Source: Sphingomonas bisphenolicum
GTDB taxonomy: Bacteria > Pseudomonadota > Alphaproteobacteria > Sphingomonadales > Sphingomonadaceae
Assembly (NCBI RefSeq): GCF_024349785.1
Contig: NZ_AP018817.1
Coordinates: forward strand, 2,387,501-2,451,500
Length of the DNA: 64,000 nucleotides
Reading direction: 5' to 3'
Shown in pieces: positions 8,872 through 18,584 of the stretch. Every line of letters begins with the position of its first letter. Within the stretch, counting starts at the first letter, position 1. A model generated the notes under the pieces. The model was given only the letters and a program-made list of their open reading frames with translations, was not told the DNA's origin and did no database searches. The translations under genes and the position numbers were made by a program.

Positions 8872-9345
8872 ATGCCCAAGCATGAAGAAACGCGGCAGCT
8901 TCCCTATACGCCGACGCAGATGTTCGACCTCGTGTCCGACGTCGCCGCCTATCCGCAATTCCTGCCCTGGATCAGCGCTATCCGCGTCCGGTCCGACAGC
9001 GATACGGAAATGGTCGCCGACATGATCGTCGGCTTCAAGGGCGTGAAGGAAAGCTTCACCTCGCGCGTCCATAAACATCGGCCCGACCATGTCCGTGTCG
9101 ACTATCTCGATGGGCCGCTCAAGCATCTCCACAATGAGTGGCGCTTCCGCGACGACGGGCAGGGGGGCGTGCTGGTCGATTTCGAGGTCGAGTTCGAATT
9201 CAAGAACCGGCTGTTCGAAATGCTGGCCGGCCAGTTTTTCGACAAGGCGCTGCGCAAGATGATCGGCGCGTTCGAAACCCGTGCCGCGCTACTCTATGGG
9301 GCCGAGTCGGGCAACAGCAGTTCCAGCGCGCACAGCGCCGCCTGA
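8872..9345 (+). CDS. RatA/COQ10-like SRPBCC protein
   Basis: A 157-residue START-fold protein. The motifs YTPTQMFDLVSDVAAYPQFL and the later FKNRLFEMLAGQFFDKALRKM are characteristic. The family is annotated both as the RatA ribosome-association toxin and as the COQ10-like ubiquinone-binding chaperone. In alphaproteobacteria, where it commonly follows lipA as here, a quinone-related role is the more likely. Its 3' end overlaps the convergent pncC gene by 52 bp. Confidence 0.88.
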   Translation: MPKHEETRQLPYTPTQMFDLVSDVAAYPQFLPWISAIRVRSDSDTEMVADMIVGFKGVKESFTSRVHKHRPDHVRVDYLDGPLKHLHNEWRFRDDGQGGVLVDFEVEFEFKNRLFEMLAGQFFDKALRKMIGAFETRAALLYGAESGNSSSSAHSAA

Positions 9346-9809
9346 AGCCGCACGCCGCCACGGCCATCATTGTCGAAATGGCGCATGTCGGCGACGACCT
9401 TGTCGGCCGCGGCGCCGCGTTCGGCGCGGGCGAAGACGACGGTGCCGACCGGCTTCTGCTCGCTGCCGCCGCCCGGCCCTGCGATGCCGGTGATGGCGAC
9501 CGCCACATGCGCGTGGCTTTTCTTGAGCGCGCCCTGCGCCATCGCCCAGGCAGTGGCGATCGACACCGCGCCGAACGTATCCAGCACATCATGCGAAACT
9601 TTCAGAAGTTCCGCTTTCATGTCGTTGGAATAGGTAATGAAACCGGCTTCGAAGACTTCGGAGGAGCCTACGATTTCGGTCAGCGCCGCCGACACCAGTC
9701 CGCCGGTGCAGCTTTCCGCCACCGCGATGGTGCGGCCGGCGCGGCGATTGGCGATGATGACCTTTTCGGCGAGTTCGACCAACTGGGCCGGCAGGATCGT
9801 ATCTGGCAT
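9294..9809 (-). CDS. pncC: Nicotinamide-nucleotide amidohydrolase (CinA C-terminal family)
   Basis: A 171-residue stand-alone CinA C-terminal domain, which deamidates NMN to nicotinate mononucleotide in NAD recycling. Family motifs include VAESCTGGLVSAALTEIVG with the catalytic Ser/Cys-Thr-Gly-Gly, the FITYSNDMK segment, and ITGIAGPGGGSEQKPVGTV. No N-terminal MoeA-like domain is present, as usual for PncC. It follows ispDF by 4 bp and is probably co-transcribed. Confidence 0.92.
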   Translation of the reverse strand: MPDTILPAQLVELAEKVIIANRRAGRTIAVAESCTGGLVSAALTEIVGSSEVFEAGFITYSNDMKAELLKVSHDVLDTFGAVSIATAWAMAQGALKKSHAHVAVAITGIAGPGGGSEQKPVGTVVFARAERGAAADKVVADMRHFDNDGRGGVRLQAALCALELLLPDSAP

Positions 9810-9813
9810 GGGC

Positions 9814-10983
9814 TCAGGATAGCGCGGGGAGGGACAGGGTGGCAACCGCTTGTGCGGCGATGCCTTCGCGCCGGCCGGCAAAGCCTAGCCGCTCGGTGGT
9901 GGTCGCCTTCACGCTGATCCGGTCGACCGGCACCGCCAGTATCTCTGCGATGCGCGTGCGCATGGCGTCGCGATGCGGGCCGATCTTGGGCGCTTCGCAG
10001 ATGATGGTCAGGTCGATATGCTCGATCCGGCCGTCCCGCGCCGCCACCCGGTCGCGCGCATAGGCCAGGAAGCGGTCCGAGGATGCGCCGCGCCATTGCG
10101 GGTCGGACGGGGGGAAATGGCTGCCGATATCGCCTTCCGCCAGCGCGCCCAGCACGGCGTCGACGATCGCGTGGAGCGCCACATCGGCATCGCTATGCCC
10201 GGCCAGCCCGCGATCGTGCGGGACCAGCAGGCCAGCCAGCCAAAGCTCTTCGTCAGGGGCCAGACGATGGACGTCATAGCCCATGCCGACCCGCGTCGAA
10301 CGTGGCGTCGCCAGTTGGGCTTCGGCGCGGGCGAAGTCCTGCGGATAGGTCAATTTCTCAAGCCTTTCATGGCCTTGGACCAATATGACGTCATGGCCCC
10401 AGCCTTTGAGAATCTGCGCATCGTCGGTCGCCTCGCGGACTCCGCTCCACGCCCGGTGCGCCGCCACGATGGCATCGAAGCGGAAGGCCTGCGGTGTCTG
10501 CACCCGATGCAGCCCGTCCCTGCCCACGCCATCGCCCATGATGCTGCCGGCTTCGCGTATCAGTGTATCGGCGACGGGCAGGGTGGGAATGGCCCCCGTT
10601 CCGCTTTCCAGCGCTGCCAGCAGTCGATCGACCACCGCGCCGGGCAGGAAGGGGCGGGCGGCGTCATGGATCAGCACGATATCCGCGCCACCCTGCGCCG
10701 TGATCGCCTCCAGTCCCGCGCGCACCGATCCGCGCCGGCTGTCCGCGCCGGTCACGAAGGATGCCGCCCGTTCGCCCAGCGCCGTGCGCGCCGTCGCCTC
10801 CTGCCCGTCGCCCAGCACGATATGGATCGCGTCGATCCCGCCATGTGCGGCCAGCGCATCATAGGCATGGGCCAGCACGGCCTTGCCCGCGACGCTTCGG
10901 AACTGTTTGGGGATGTCGCCGCCCGCGCGGCTGCCCTGGCCCGCGGCGACGATCAGCGCGACGATCTTGCTGTTTGATGTCAT
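9814..10983 (-). CDS. ispDF: Bifunctional IspD/IspF enzyme of the MEP isoprenoid pathway
   Basis: A 389-residue fusion. The N-terminal half is the MEP cytidylyltransferase (VAAGQGSRAGGDIPKQF, then HDAARPF). The C-terminal half, from about residue 230, is the cyclodiphosphate synthase (RVGMGYDVHRL, then LAGHSDADVALHAI with the zinc ligands). Two non-consecutive MEP pathway steps are fused, as is common in alphaproteobacteria. Neither candidate ATG (10983 or 10995) has a strong ribosome binding site. It is divergent from dusB. Confidence 0.95.
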   Translation of the reverse strand: MTSNSKIVALIVAAGQGSRAGGDIPKQFRSVAGKAVLAHAYDALAAHGGIDAIHIVLGDGQEATARTALGERAASFVTGADSRRGSVRAGLEAITAQGGADIVLIHDAARPFLPGAVVDRLLAALESGTGAIPTLPVADTLIREAGSIMGDGVGRDGLHRVQTPQAFRFDAIVAAHRAWSGVREATDDAQILKGWGHDVILVQGHERLEKLTYPQDFARAEAQLATPRSTRVGMGYDVHRLAPDEELWLAGLLVPHDRGLAGHSDADVALHAIVDAVLGALAEGDIGSHFPPSDPQWRGASSDRFLAYARDRVAARDGRIEHIDLTIICEAPKIGPHRDAMRTRIAEILAVPVDRISVKATTTERLGFAGRREGIAAQAVATLSLPALS

Positions 10984-11110
10984 GGAGCGGCGCATAGCGG
11001 GTCGCGGGGCGGATCGAAAGGGGCGGTGGACCGAAAGGGGCGCGCCTTGCCGCCCGCTCCAATTTCCGCTAAGGGCTGCCTGTTTTTTAGGCAGTATCAA
11101 AAGTTAGACC

Positions 11111-12133
11111 ATGCGCAGGCTTTCCCCCATCTCCATCGGCCCGATCACCATCGACATGCCGGTCGTCCTCGCCCCGATGACGGGCGTCACCGACATGCCG
11201 TTCCGCACGCTGGTGCGCCGCTACGGGTGCGGCCTCAACGTGACGGAGATGATCGCGTCGGCGGCGATGATCCGCGAGACCCGCCAGTCGCTGCAAAAGG
11301 CTGCCTGGCATCCGCTGGAAGAGCCGGTGTCAATGCAACTTGCCGGCTGCTCGCCCAAGGAAATGGCGGATGCGGCCAAGCTCAACGCCGATCGCGGCGC
11401 CGCGATCATCGACATCAATATGGGCTGTCCGGTGAAGAAGGTCGTCAATGGCGACGCGGGCAGCGCCCTGATGCGCGACCTGCCGCTCGCCGCCTCGCTC
11501 ATCAAGGCGACGGTGGAGGCGGTCGACGTGCCGGTGACGGTCAAGATGCGTATGGGCTGGGACCATGCCAGCCTCAACGCGCCGGAACTCGCCCATATCG
11601 CCGAGGATCTGGGCGCGCAGCTCATCACCGTCCACGGCCGTACCCGCTGCCAGATGTACAAGGGGTCGGCCGACTGGGCGTTCGTCCGCTCGGTCAAGGA
11701 GGCGGTGAAGCTGCCGGTGATCGTCAATGGCGACATCTGTTCGGTCGAGGATGCCGACATGGCGCTGGAACAGAGCGGCGCCGATGGCGTGATGATCGGG
11801 CGCGGCGCCTATGGCCGGCCCTGGCTCATCAGCCAGGTCATGGCGTGGTTGACCGACGGCACACGCCTTCCAGACCCGTCACTGGCCGAGCAATATCAAG
11901 CGATCATAGGGCATTATCATGCCATGCTCGAACATTATGACACCTATACCGGCGTCAATATGGCACGCAAGCATATCGGCTGGTACACCAAGGGACTGAC
12001 CGGATCGGCCGAGTTCCGCAATGCCGTGAACCAGCAGCCGGACGCCGCGGTGGTGCTCGACATGCTGGCCCGCTTCTACGAACCGCTGATCGCCAGCGGG
12101 CTGGACCCTGCGGACCTGCGCAAGGCCGCATGA
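11111..12133 (+). CDS. dusB: tRNA-dihydrouridine synthase DusB (NifR3)
   Basis: A 340-residue FMN enzyme reducing uridines in tRNA. Motifs: LAPMTGVTDMPFRTL at the N-terminus, AGCSPKEMADAA, and DINMGCPVKKVV with the catalytic Cys. It is the first gene of the ntr operon, as in many alphaproteobacteria where it is called nifR3. Its stop overlaps the ntrB start (ATGA). A 6-bp hairpin with a T-rich loop (11076-11094) lies in the leader just before the start. Confidence 0.95.
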   Translation: MRRLSPISIGPITIDMPVVLAPMTGVTDMPFRTLVRRYGCGLNVTEMIASAAMIRETRQSLQKAAWHPLEEPVSMQLAGCSPKEMADAAKLNADRGAAIIDINMGCPVKKVVNGDAGSALMRDLPLAASLIKATVEAVDVPVTVKMRMGWDHASLNAPELAHIAEDLGAQLITVHGRTRCQMYKGSADWAFVRSVKEAVKLPVIVNGDICSVEDADMALEQSGADGVMIGRGAYGRPWLISQVMAWLTDGTRLPDPSLAEQYQAIIGHYHAMLEHYDTYTGVNMARKHIGWYTKGLTGSAEFRNAVNQQPDAAVVLDMLARFYEPLIASGLDPADLRKAA

Positions 12134-13239
12134 CCGTGACATTGTCGTCCGTCCCGCCGCTTCGGATGCTGCAGGACGGGCCTTCGCTGGGCGAACAGAT
12201 GACGGCGCTGCCCGTGGCGACGCTGGTGGTGAAGCCGGACAACAGCATCGCCGAAGCCAATGTCCGCGCTGAAACCTTGCTCAACATGGCGCGATCGGCC
12301 ATCGTCGGCAGCGATGTCGCGCGCACCATCCGCATCGCGGAGGCGGGCGCGCGGTTCGACATCTGGCACAGCAACAAGCCGATCGCCGCCTATGACATCA
12401 AGGTCCATGCCGGCCGCACCGCCGAAATGGAGGTCGACCTGATGATCGCGCCGATCGTCGATCATGACGGCTGGCGCGTGGTGTCGCTCCATGCCCAGAG
12501 CCAGGCGCGCAAGATCGGCCATCGCGGATCGTCGGGCGGCGCCCGTTCCGCCATGGGCGCGGCCGCGATCCTGGCGCATGAGATCAAGAACCCGCTGTCG
12601 GGCATCCGTGGCGCGGCGCAACTTCTGGAATCCAGCCAGGGCGGCCGCGACGCGGCGCTGACCCAGTTGATCTGCAACGAGGTGGACCGGATCGCCGCGC
12701 TGATCGATCGAATGCAGGATTTTACCACCGATCGGACGCTCGAATGCCATCCCGGCAACATCTATCCGCTGATCGACCGCGCGGCCGGGATCGCGGCGGC
12801 GGGATTTGCAAAACATATAAAGATCATAAAGCATTATGATCCGTCCTTGCCATTCGCTAACATCAATGACGACGCGCTGGTGCAGGTGATGATCAACCTG
12901 CTGAAAAATGCGGCCGAAGCGCTGGAGCATGTCGCCAAGCCGCGTATCCGGGTGGAAACAGCATTCCGCCATGGCGTGTCGGTGGTGGTCGGCGATGGCA
13001 AGGGCAGCGCGGTGCTGCCGATCGAAATCCTCGTCATCGACAATGGCCCCGGCGTGCCCGAACATATTCTCGACCATCTCTTCAACCCCTTCATCACCGG
13101 CAAGCGCGACGGGCAGGGGCTGGGCCTGGCGCTGGTGGACAAGCTGGTGCGCGATATGAGCGGCTTCGTCCAATATAGCCGCGACGTGGAGGCCGGCGAA
13201 TCCACCTTCCGCATCCTTCTGCCGATGGGGATGGCGTGA
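12130..13239 (+). CDS. ntrB: Nitrogen-regulation sensor histidine kinase NtrB
   Basis: A 369-residue cytosolic kinase/phosphatase that controls NtrC in response to nitrogen status through PII. A PAS-like N-terminal domain (residues about 20-130) is followed by the phosphoacceptor H-box LAHEIKNPLSGIRGAAQLL and an ATP-binding domain with N, G1 and G2 boxes (INLLKNAAEAL, IDNGPGVP, GQGLGLALVDKLV). No membrane segment is present. It is coupled by overlap to dusB and ntrC. Confidence 0.96.
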   Translation: MTVTLSSVPPLRMLQDGPSLGEQMTALPVATLVVKPDNSIAEANVRAETLLNMARSAIVGSDVARTIRIAEAGARFDIWHSNKPIAAYDIKVHAGRTAEMEVDLMIAPIVDHDGWRVVSLHAQSQARKIGHRGSSGGARSAMGAAAILAHEIKNPLSGIRGAAQLLESSQGGRDAALTQLICNEVDRIAALIDRMQDFTTDRTLECHPGNIYPLIDRAAGIAAAGFAKHIKIIKHYDPSLPFANINDDALVQVMINLLKNAAEALEHVAKPRIRVETAFRHGVSVVVGDGKGSAVLPIEILVIDNGPGVPEHILDHLFNPFITGKRDGQGLGLALVDKLVRDMSGFVQYSRDVEAGESTFRILLPMGMA

Positions 13240-14684
13240 TGGGCGTGACCGGCACGATCCTGGTGGTCGATGACGATCCCGCCATCTGCGTGGTGGTCGG
13301 CGAAGCGCTGCGGCGGCAGGGGCATAGGGTGAAGACGGCCGCCTCGATCCGCGAGCGGAGCGCGCTGATGGAAAGCTTCGCGCCCGACGTGCTGATCACC
13401 GACGTCATGCTGCCGGATGGTGACGGGCTGGACGGTGTGGCCGACATTTTGGCGACCAAGCCCGACCTCAACGTCATCATCCTGTCGGCGCAGAACACGC
13501 TCAACACCGCGATCCGCGCCACGGAAAAGGGCGCGTTCGAATATCTGCCAAAGCCTTTCGACCTCAACGAACTGACGCGCGCGGTCGCGGATGCGCTCGG
13601 CACCCGGCAGAGCGCGGACGAGCCGGGCGGCGACGTCGGCCTGCCGCATGACGGCCTCCCGCTGGTTGGCCGGTCGCCGGCGATGCAGGAAGTGTACCGC
13701 ACCATCGCCCGCGTCCTGTCCAACGACCTGTCGATTCTGGTGCTGGGCGAATCGGGCACCGGCAAGGAGCTGGTGGCCGAAGCGATCCACAGCCTGGGTC
13801 AGCGCCGCACCAAGCCCTTCGTCGCGATCAACATGGCGGCCATCCCGCGCGAGCTGATCGAGGCGGAGCTGTTCGGCTATGAAAAGGGCGCCTTCACCGG
13901 CGCCCATGCCCGCACCGCCGGGAAATTCGAGCAGGCGCAGGGCGGGACGCTGTTCCTGGACGAGATCGGCGACATGCCGATGGAGGCGCAGACCCGGCTG
14001 CTGCGGGTGCTCCAGTCGGGCGAAGTCACGACAGTCGGCGGGTCGAAGCCGGTGCGGGTCAATGTCCGCATCATCGCCGCGACCAACAAGGATCTGTCGC
14101 TGCTGATCGAGGATGGGCGCTTCCGCCAGGACCTCTACTACCGGCTCAACGTCGTGCCGATCGCGTTGCCGGCGTTGCGCGAACGGCGCGAGGACGTGAT
14201 CCTGCTCGCACGCCATTTCCTGGAGCGGGCGGCGCAGGAGGGCCTGCCGCGCAAGGCGCTGGCGGACGATGCGGCGCAACTGCTGATGACCTATCACTGG
14301 CCGGGCAATGTGCGCGAGCTGCAGAATCTGATGCAGCGCCTGTCCGTCCTGAGCCGTGAAAATGTCATCACCGGCGACATATTGCGCCACATGCTGCCGA
14401 TGGACGCGGTGCCGGCCGACTATGCCGCGCCCACCGACCAGCTGGCCCATGCGGTCCGCGACTGGGCCAAGCGGCAGTTGGGCGTGGGCCTTGGCCAGCC
14501 CAACCGCGCCTTGCATGACGATCTGCTGGCGGTGGTGGAGCCGATCCTGTTGCAGGAGGTGCTGGCCAGTGTCGATGGCAACCAGATTCGTGCGGCCGGA
14601 TTGCTGGGCATCAATCGCAACACGCTGCGCAAGAAGCTGACCGATTACGGCCTGGACCCCATGCAGCTCCGGCTCAACGATTGA
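13239..14684 (+). CDS. ntrC: Nitrogen-regulation response regulator NtrC
   Basis: A 481-residue sigma-54 activator. The receiver domain has the DDD acidic cluster and phosphoacceptor Asp in ITDVMLPDGDG. The AAA+ domain has Walker A GESGTGKE, the sigma-54 contact loop EKGAFTGA, and Walker B LFLDEIGDMP. A Fis-type HTH closes the protein (AAGLLGINRNTLRKKL). A GTG one codon earlier (13236) is an alternative start. The ATG overlaps the ntrB stop (TGATG). Confidence 0.96.
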   Translation: MGVTGTILVVDDDPAICVVVGEALRRQGHRVKTAASIRERSALMESFAPDVLITDVMLPDGDGLDGVADILATKPDLNVIILSAQNTLNTAIRATEKGAFEYLPKPFDLNELTRAVADALGTRQSADEPGGDVGLPHDGLPLVGRSPAMQEVYRTIARVLSNDLSILVLGESGTGKELVAEAIHSLGQRRTKPFVAINMAAIPRELIEAELFGYEKGAFTGAHARTAGKFEQAQGGTLFLDEIGDMPMEAQTRLLRVLQSGEVTTVGGSKPVRVNVRIIAATNKDLSLLIEDGRFRQDLYYRLNVVPIALPALRERREDVILLARHFLERAAQEGLPRKALADDAAQLLMTYHWPGNVRELQNLMQRLSVLSRENVITGDILRHMLPMDAVPADYAAPTDQLAHAVRDWAKRQLGVGLGQPNRALHDDLLAVVEPILLQEVLASVDGNQIRAAGLLGINRNTLRKKLTDYGLDPMQLRLND

Positions 14685-14795
14685 TCCGAATGCGGCGCTG
14701 GTCGGGACGAACCGACGGTCTGGATCGACCAGCGACAGCGATTTGCCCAAATACTGTGTTTGAACGGGCACGGGGGTTGTTGTAACAATGCCACT

Positions 14796-17048
14796 ATGAA
14801 CGGCGCGACCACACTCCCCCGGCGGGCATCGGCATGGCGGAGGCATCTGCCGCTATTCCTCCGCAACGGGCGACTGGCCGCGCTGGTGGAGGGGGTGACT
14901 CTTGCCCTCTTCCTGGGGATGGCGGGGCTGACCTACTATCTTCTGTCAGGCGGCGGTCAATCCTACGCCCTGCTTACGCCACCGATCGTCGCCCTGCTGC
15001 TGGTTGCGAATCTGGTGCCGGCGATCGCCTTGCTGGTGCTGCTGGGGCGACGCGTGGCGAAACGGCGCGCGGCGCAATCGGCGATCGGCAGCGATGGCCA
15101 GTTGCACGTGCGGCTGGTCGCGATCTTCTCCATCGTCGCCAGCGTACCGATGCTGCTGGTGGTGATCTTCGCATCGCTGCTGTTCCAATATGGCGTGCAA
15201 TTCTGGTTTTCCGACAGCGCGCGCGGGATGCTGCAAAATGCGGGCGACCTGGCGCGCGGCTATTATCAGGCCAATTTGCGAGAGGTCGGTGACGAAACCG
15301 TGACGATGGCCGGCGACCTGCGCGATTATTTGAACCAGTCGAAGGTCAACAGCCCGCGCTTTGCCGAAGGCTTTATCTATCAGGTCGTCACGCGCAAGCT
15401 CAACCGGTCGGCCATCATAGAGGTCGGGAAAGACGGCATCGCCCGCACCGCCGCGACGGTGGACCCGGAAAACCGGCCGGCTGGGGCCATGTTGACGCCG
15501 GAGGTCATCAGGCGCCTGGCATCGGGTGAAAATGTCGTGGTGCAGGCAAGCCCGAACCAGATCGAAGCGGTGACGCTGCTCTACCCCGAGTCGAAAATCT
15601 ATCTGTTCGCGACCCGTAATGCGGAAAGCTGGTCCTTCAGCAACGTCGCGCGCGCGCAGAAGGTGATTGCCGACTATGACCAGTTCGCCACCCAGTCCCG
15701 CGCGCTGCAACTGCGCTTTAACATTGCGCTGTTCGTGGGGTCGCTGCTGCTGGTCGGCATCGCCGTCTACATCGCGCTGGCCGTCGCCGACTGGATGGTC
15801 CGGCCGGTGAACCAATTGGTGACCGCGGCGCGCAGGATCACCGCCGGCGATCTGTCCGCGCGCGTGACCGGGCCGATGGCGCGCGACGAGATCGGCACGC
15901 TGGCCGCTGCCTTCAACCGTATGACCCAACGGCTGGAGGCGCAGACGGGCGCGCTGGTTGCGGCGAACAGCCAACTCGACGAACGGCGCGCCTTTATCGA
16001 GGCGATCCTGTCGGGCGTCAGCGCGGGCGTGCTGTCGGTGGATTTCCATGGCGTGGTGCAGTTGCTCAACAGTTCGGCCGCGGCGATTCTGGTGGACGAA
16101 GGCGACGATCTGGTCGGCCGCACCCTGGCCGAAGTGTCGCCGGAGCTGGTCGAGTTCATCGCCTCCGACGAGAGCGCGGGTATCGTCCAGGTGCGTGCGC
16201 ATGGCGACCTGCGCACCCTGGCGGTCAAGCGGTCGCAGGACGCATCGCGCCATATCCTGACGTTCGACGATATCACCCAGCAGCTGTCCGACCAGCGCCG
16301 CGCGGCCTGGTCCGACGTGGCGCGACGCATCGCGCATGAGATCAAGAATCCGCTGACCCCGATCCAGCTCGCCGCCGAACGGCTGCAACGCCGCTATGCC
16401 GACGAGATCACCAGCGACAAGCCGACCTTCACCCGCCTGACCGGCACGATCGTCCGGCAGGTGGGCGACCTGCGCCGGATCGTCGACGAATTTTCCTCCT
16501 TCGCGCGGATGCCCAAGCCGGTGTTCCGGCGCGAGGCGGTGGGCGATATCGCCCGCCATGCCCTGTTTCTGCACGAAGTGGCGCATCCCGATATTCGCTT
16601 CGAATATGCCGGGGCCGACGATCTGGAGATGGTGTGCGACCGGCGTCAGTTGGGGCAGGCGCTGACGAACATCGTGAAGAATGCGGTTGAAGCTATTGAA
16701 CCCAAAGCAGTTTCGGATGAGGGTGGCCCGCGTGGCCATGTCCGTATGACATTGGTGCGGGAGGGGGACGATATTCTCATCACCGTGCGCGACGACGGTA
16801 TCGGCCTGCCGCCCGAACGCGAGCGGATATTGGAACCTTATATGACGACGCGGACCAAGGGGACGGGTCTGGGCCTGGCCATCGTCAAGAAGATTGTCGA
16901 GGAGCATTTGGGGGAGATCCGCTTCGACGATGCACAAGGGGGCGGGGCGTGCGTAACGCTGCGCTTCGCCGCGGGGGCGCTGGAAAAACTGGAAGAAGGG
17001 CAGGTTATCGCCCTGCCAAAAGGAAAAGTGACGGCCAATGGCGCTTGA
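14796..17048 (+). CDS. ntrY: Membrane sensor histidine kinase NtrY
   Basis: A 750-residue kinase with several N-terminal membrane segments, a periplasmic region (about residues 120-275), a further membrane segment, a HAMP domain (VADWMVRPVNQLVTAARRI), a PAS domain, the H-box RIAHEIKNPLTPIQLAAERL and a C-terminal ATPase with GTGLGLAIVKKIVEEH. In alphaproteobacteria NtrYX responds to nitrate and redox state. The ATG at 14796 is chosen over a TTG 36 bp upstream. Its end overlaps the ntrX start by 11 bp. Confidence 0.95.
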   Translation: MNGATTLPRRASAWRRHLPLFLRNGRLAALVEGVTLALFLGMAGLTYYLLSGGGQSYALLTPPIVALLLVANLVPAIALLVLLGRRVAKRRAAQSAIGSDGQLHVRLVAIFSIVASVPMLLVVIFASLLFQYGVQFWFSDSARGMLQNAGDLARGYYQANLREVGDETVTMAGDLRDYLNQSKVNSPRFAEGFIYQVVTRKLNRSAIIEVGKDGIARTAATVDPENRPAGAMLTPEVIRRLASGENVVVQASPNQIEAVTLLYPESKIYLFATRNAESWSFSNVARAQKVIADYDQFATQSRALQLRFNIALFVGSLLLVGIAVYIALAVADWMVRPVNQLVTAARRITAGDLSARVTGPMARDEIGTLAAAFNRMTQRLEAQTGALVAANSQLDERRAFIEAILSGVSAGVLSVDFHGVVQLLNSSAAAILVDEGDDLVGRTLAEVSPELVEFIASDESAGIVQVRAHGDLRTLAVKRSQDASRHILTFDDITQQLSDQRRAAWSDVARRIAHEIKNPLTPIQLAAERLQRRYADEITSDKPTFTRLTGTIVRQVGDLRRIVDEFSSFARMPKPVFRREAVGDIARHALFLHEVAHPDIRFEYAGADDLEMVCDRRQLGQALTNIVKNAVEAIEPKAVSDEGGPRGHVRMTLVREGDDILITVRDDGIGLPPERERILEPYMTTRTKGTGLGLAIVKKIVEEHLGEIRFDDAQGGGACVTLRFAAGALEKLEEGQVIALPKGKVTANGA

Positions 17049-18408
17049 TATTCTGATAGTCGACGATGAAGAGGATATTCGCGATCTGGTCGCGGGTGTG
17101 CTGGAAGATGAAGGTTTCACCACCCGTACCGCCGCCAATAGCGACAGCGCCATCGATGCGCTCGATGCCCGTCGTCCCTCGCTCGTCCTGCTCGACGTCT
17201 GGTTGCAGGGATCGCGCATGGACGGGCTGGAATTGCTCGAGGAGATCAAGCGCCGGGATCCCACCGTGCCGGTGCTGATGATTTCGGGCCATGGCAATAT
17301 CGACACGGCCGTCGCGGCGATCCGCAAGGGCGCGGCCGACTTTATCGAAAAGCCCTTCGAGGCCGACCGGCTGCTGCACCTGGTGTCGCGCGCGACAGAG
17401 ACGGAGCGTCTGCGCCGGGAGAATCAGGTTCTGCGCGCCCGGTTCGGTCAGGATGATGAACTGACCGGTACCTCGGCGTCGATCAACGGCGTGCGGGCCA
17501 CCATCAAGAAGGTCGCCGGCACTGGCAGTCGCGTCCTCATTTCCGGCCCTGCCGGCGTCGGCAAGGAAGTCGCTGCGCGGATGCTGCATAGCTGGAGCGG
17601 CCGCGCCGATTCGCCCTTCATCATCGTTGCTGCGGCCCGGATGGACCCCGACCGTGTCGAGGAGGAACTGTTCGGCGTCGAAGATGCTAGCGGCCTCGTC
17701 CGTCCCGGCTTCCTGGAACAGTCGCATGGCGGCACGCTCTATCTGGACGAGATCGCCGACATGCCGATCACGACGCAGGGCAAGATATTGCGCGTCCTGA
17801 CAGACCAGAGCTTCACCCGCGTCGGCGGACAGCGCAATGTCAAGGTGGACGTCCGCGTTATCTCCTCCACCGCGCTGGATCTGGCGGGCGAGATCGAGGA
17901 GCGGCGCTTCCGCGAGGATCTCTTCTATCGCCTCAATGTCGTGCCGCTGGCGATCCCGCCCCTGTCCGAACGGCGCGACGACATCCCGCCGCTGGTCGAA
18001 CATTATCTGGCCCGTTTCGCCGCCGAACGCCGCGTGCCGCCGCCGGAAATAGCCAGCGACGCCATGGCCGCGCTGCAGGCCAATGAATGGCCGGGCAATG
18101 TCCGGCAGTTGCGCAACGTCATCGAACGCACGATGATCCTGGCACCGGGCGACCGGATCGGACGAATCGAACTCGACATGCTGCCGCCCGAACTGACCAG
18201 CGGCGGCGGCGGGGAGGGGATGGGCCAGTCCGCCATCATGGGCGCCCCGCTGCGCGAAGCGCGCGAGAGCTTTGAACGGGAATATCTGCGCATCCAGATT
18301 CGGCGTTTCTCCGGCAACATCTCCCGCACCGCGACCTTCATCGGCATGGAGCGGTCCGCGCTGCACCGCAAACTCAAGCTGCTGGGCATCACTGAAGGCA
18401 AGGACTAG
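17038..18408 (+). CDS. ntrX: Response regulator NtrX
   Basis: A 456-residue regulator: receiver domain ([11 protein letters not shown], phosphoacceptor in [10 protein letters not shown]), AAA+ domain with Walker A GPAGVGKE and Walker [11 protein letters not shown], and a C-terminal Fis-type HTH ([20 protein letters not shown]). The sigma-54 contact loop is not GAFTGA as in the neighbouring NtrC; the equivalent stretch reads [15 protein letters not shown]. It may therefore act without sigma-54 contact. It is translationally coupled to ntrY. Confidence 0.95.
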   Translation: MALDILIVDDEEDIRDLVAGVLEDEGFTTRTAANSDSAIDALDARRPSLVLLDVWLQGSRMDGLELLEEIKRRDPTVPVLMISGHGNIDTAVAAIRKGAADFIEKPFEADRLLHLVSRATETERLRRENQVLRARFGQDDELTGTSASINGVRATIKKVAGTGSRVLISGPAGVGKEVAARMLHSWSGRADSPFIIVAAARMDPDRVEEELFGVEDASGLVRPGFLEQSHGGTLYLDEIADMPITTQGKILRVLTDQSFTRVGGQRNVKVDVRVISSTALDLAGEIEERRFREDLFYRLNVVPLAIPPLSERRDDIPPLVEHYLARFAAERRVPPPEIASDAMAALQANEWPGNVRQLRNVIERTMILAPGDRIGRIELDMLPPELTSGGGGEGMGQSAIMGAPLREARESFEREYLRIQIRRFSGNISRTATFIGMERSALHRKLKLLGITEGKD

Positions 18409-18584
18409 ACCATGTTTGGCCAATCGGTTGCCGAACTTTGGCCAAAGCGCATCTGCGCCATGGACGCTCCTTCGCAATTGCGATAGGATTGCACCGCTCC
18501 CGACAAGCGGGGGCGGGCAAGACACCCTGCTTAGGGTGCGAGAGCGGGCAACGTCCCGCCAAGAATAAAGGACTGGCGACGACC

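Noticed and set aside
12834..14846. 670-codon minus-strand frame opposite ntrB/ntrC
   Set aside because: Antisense shadow of two well-supported genes.
14946..17327. 793-codon minus-strand frame opposite ntrY
   Set aside because: Length results from codon bias of the true gene; composition is Arg/His/Gln-rich shadow and the ntrY motifs are all intact.
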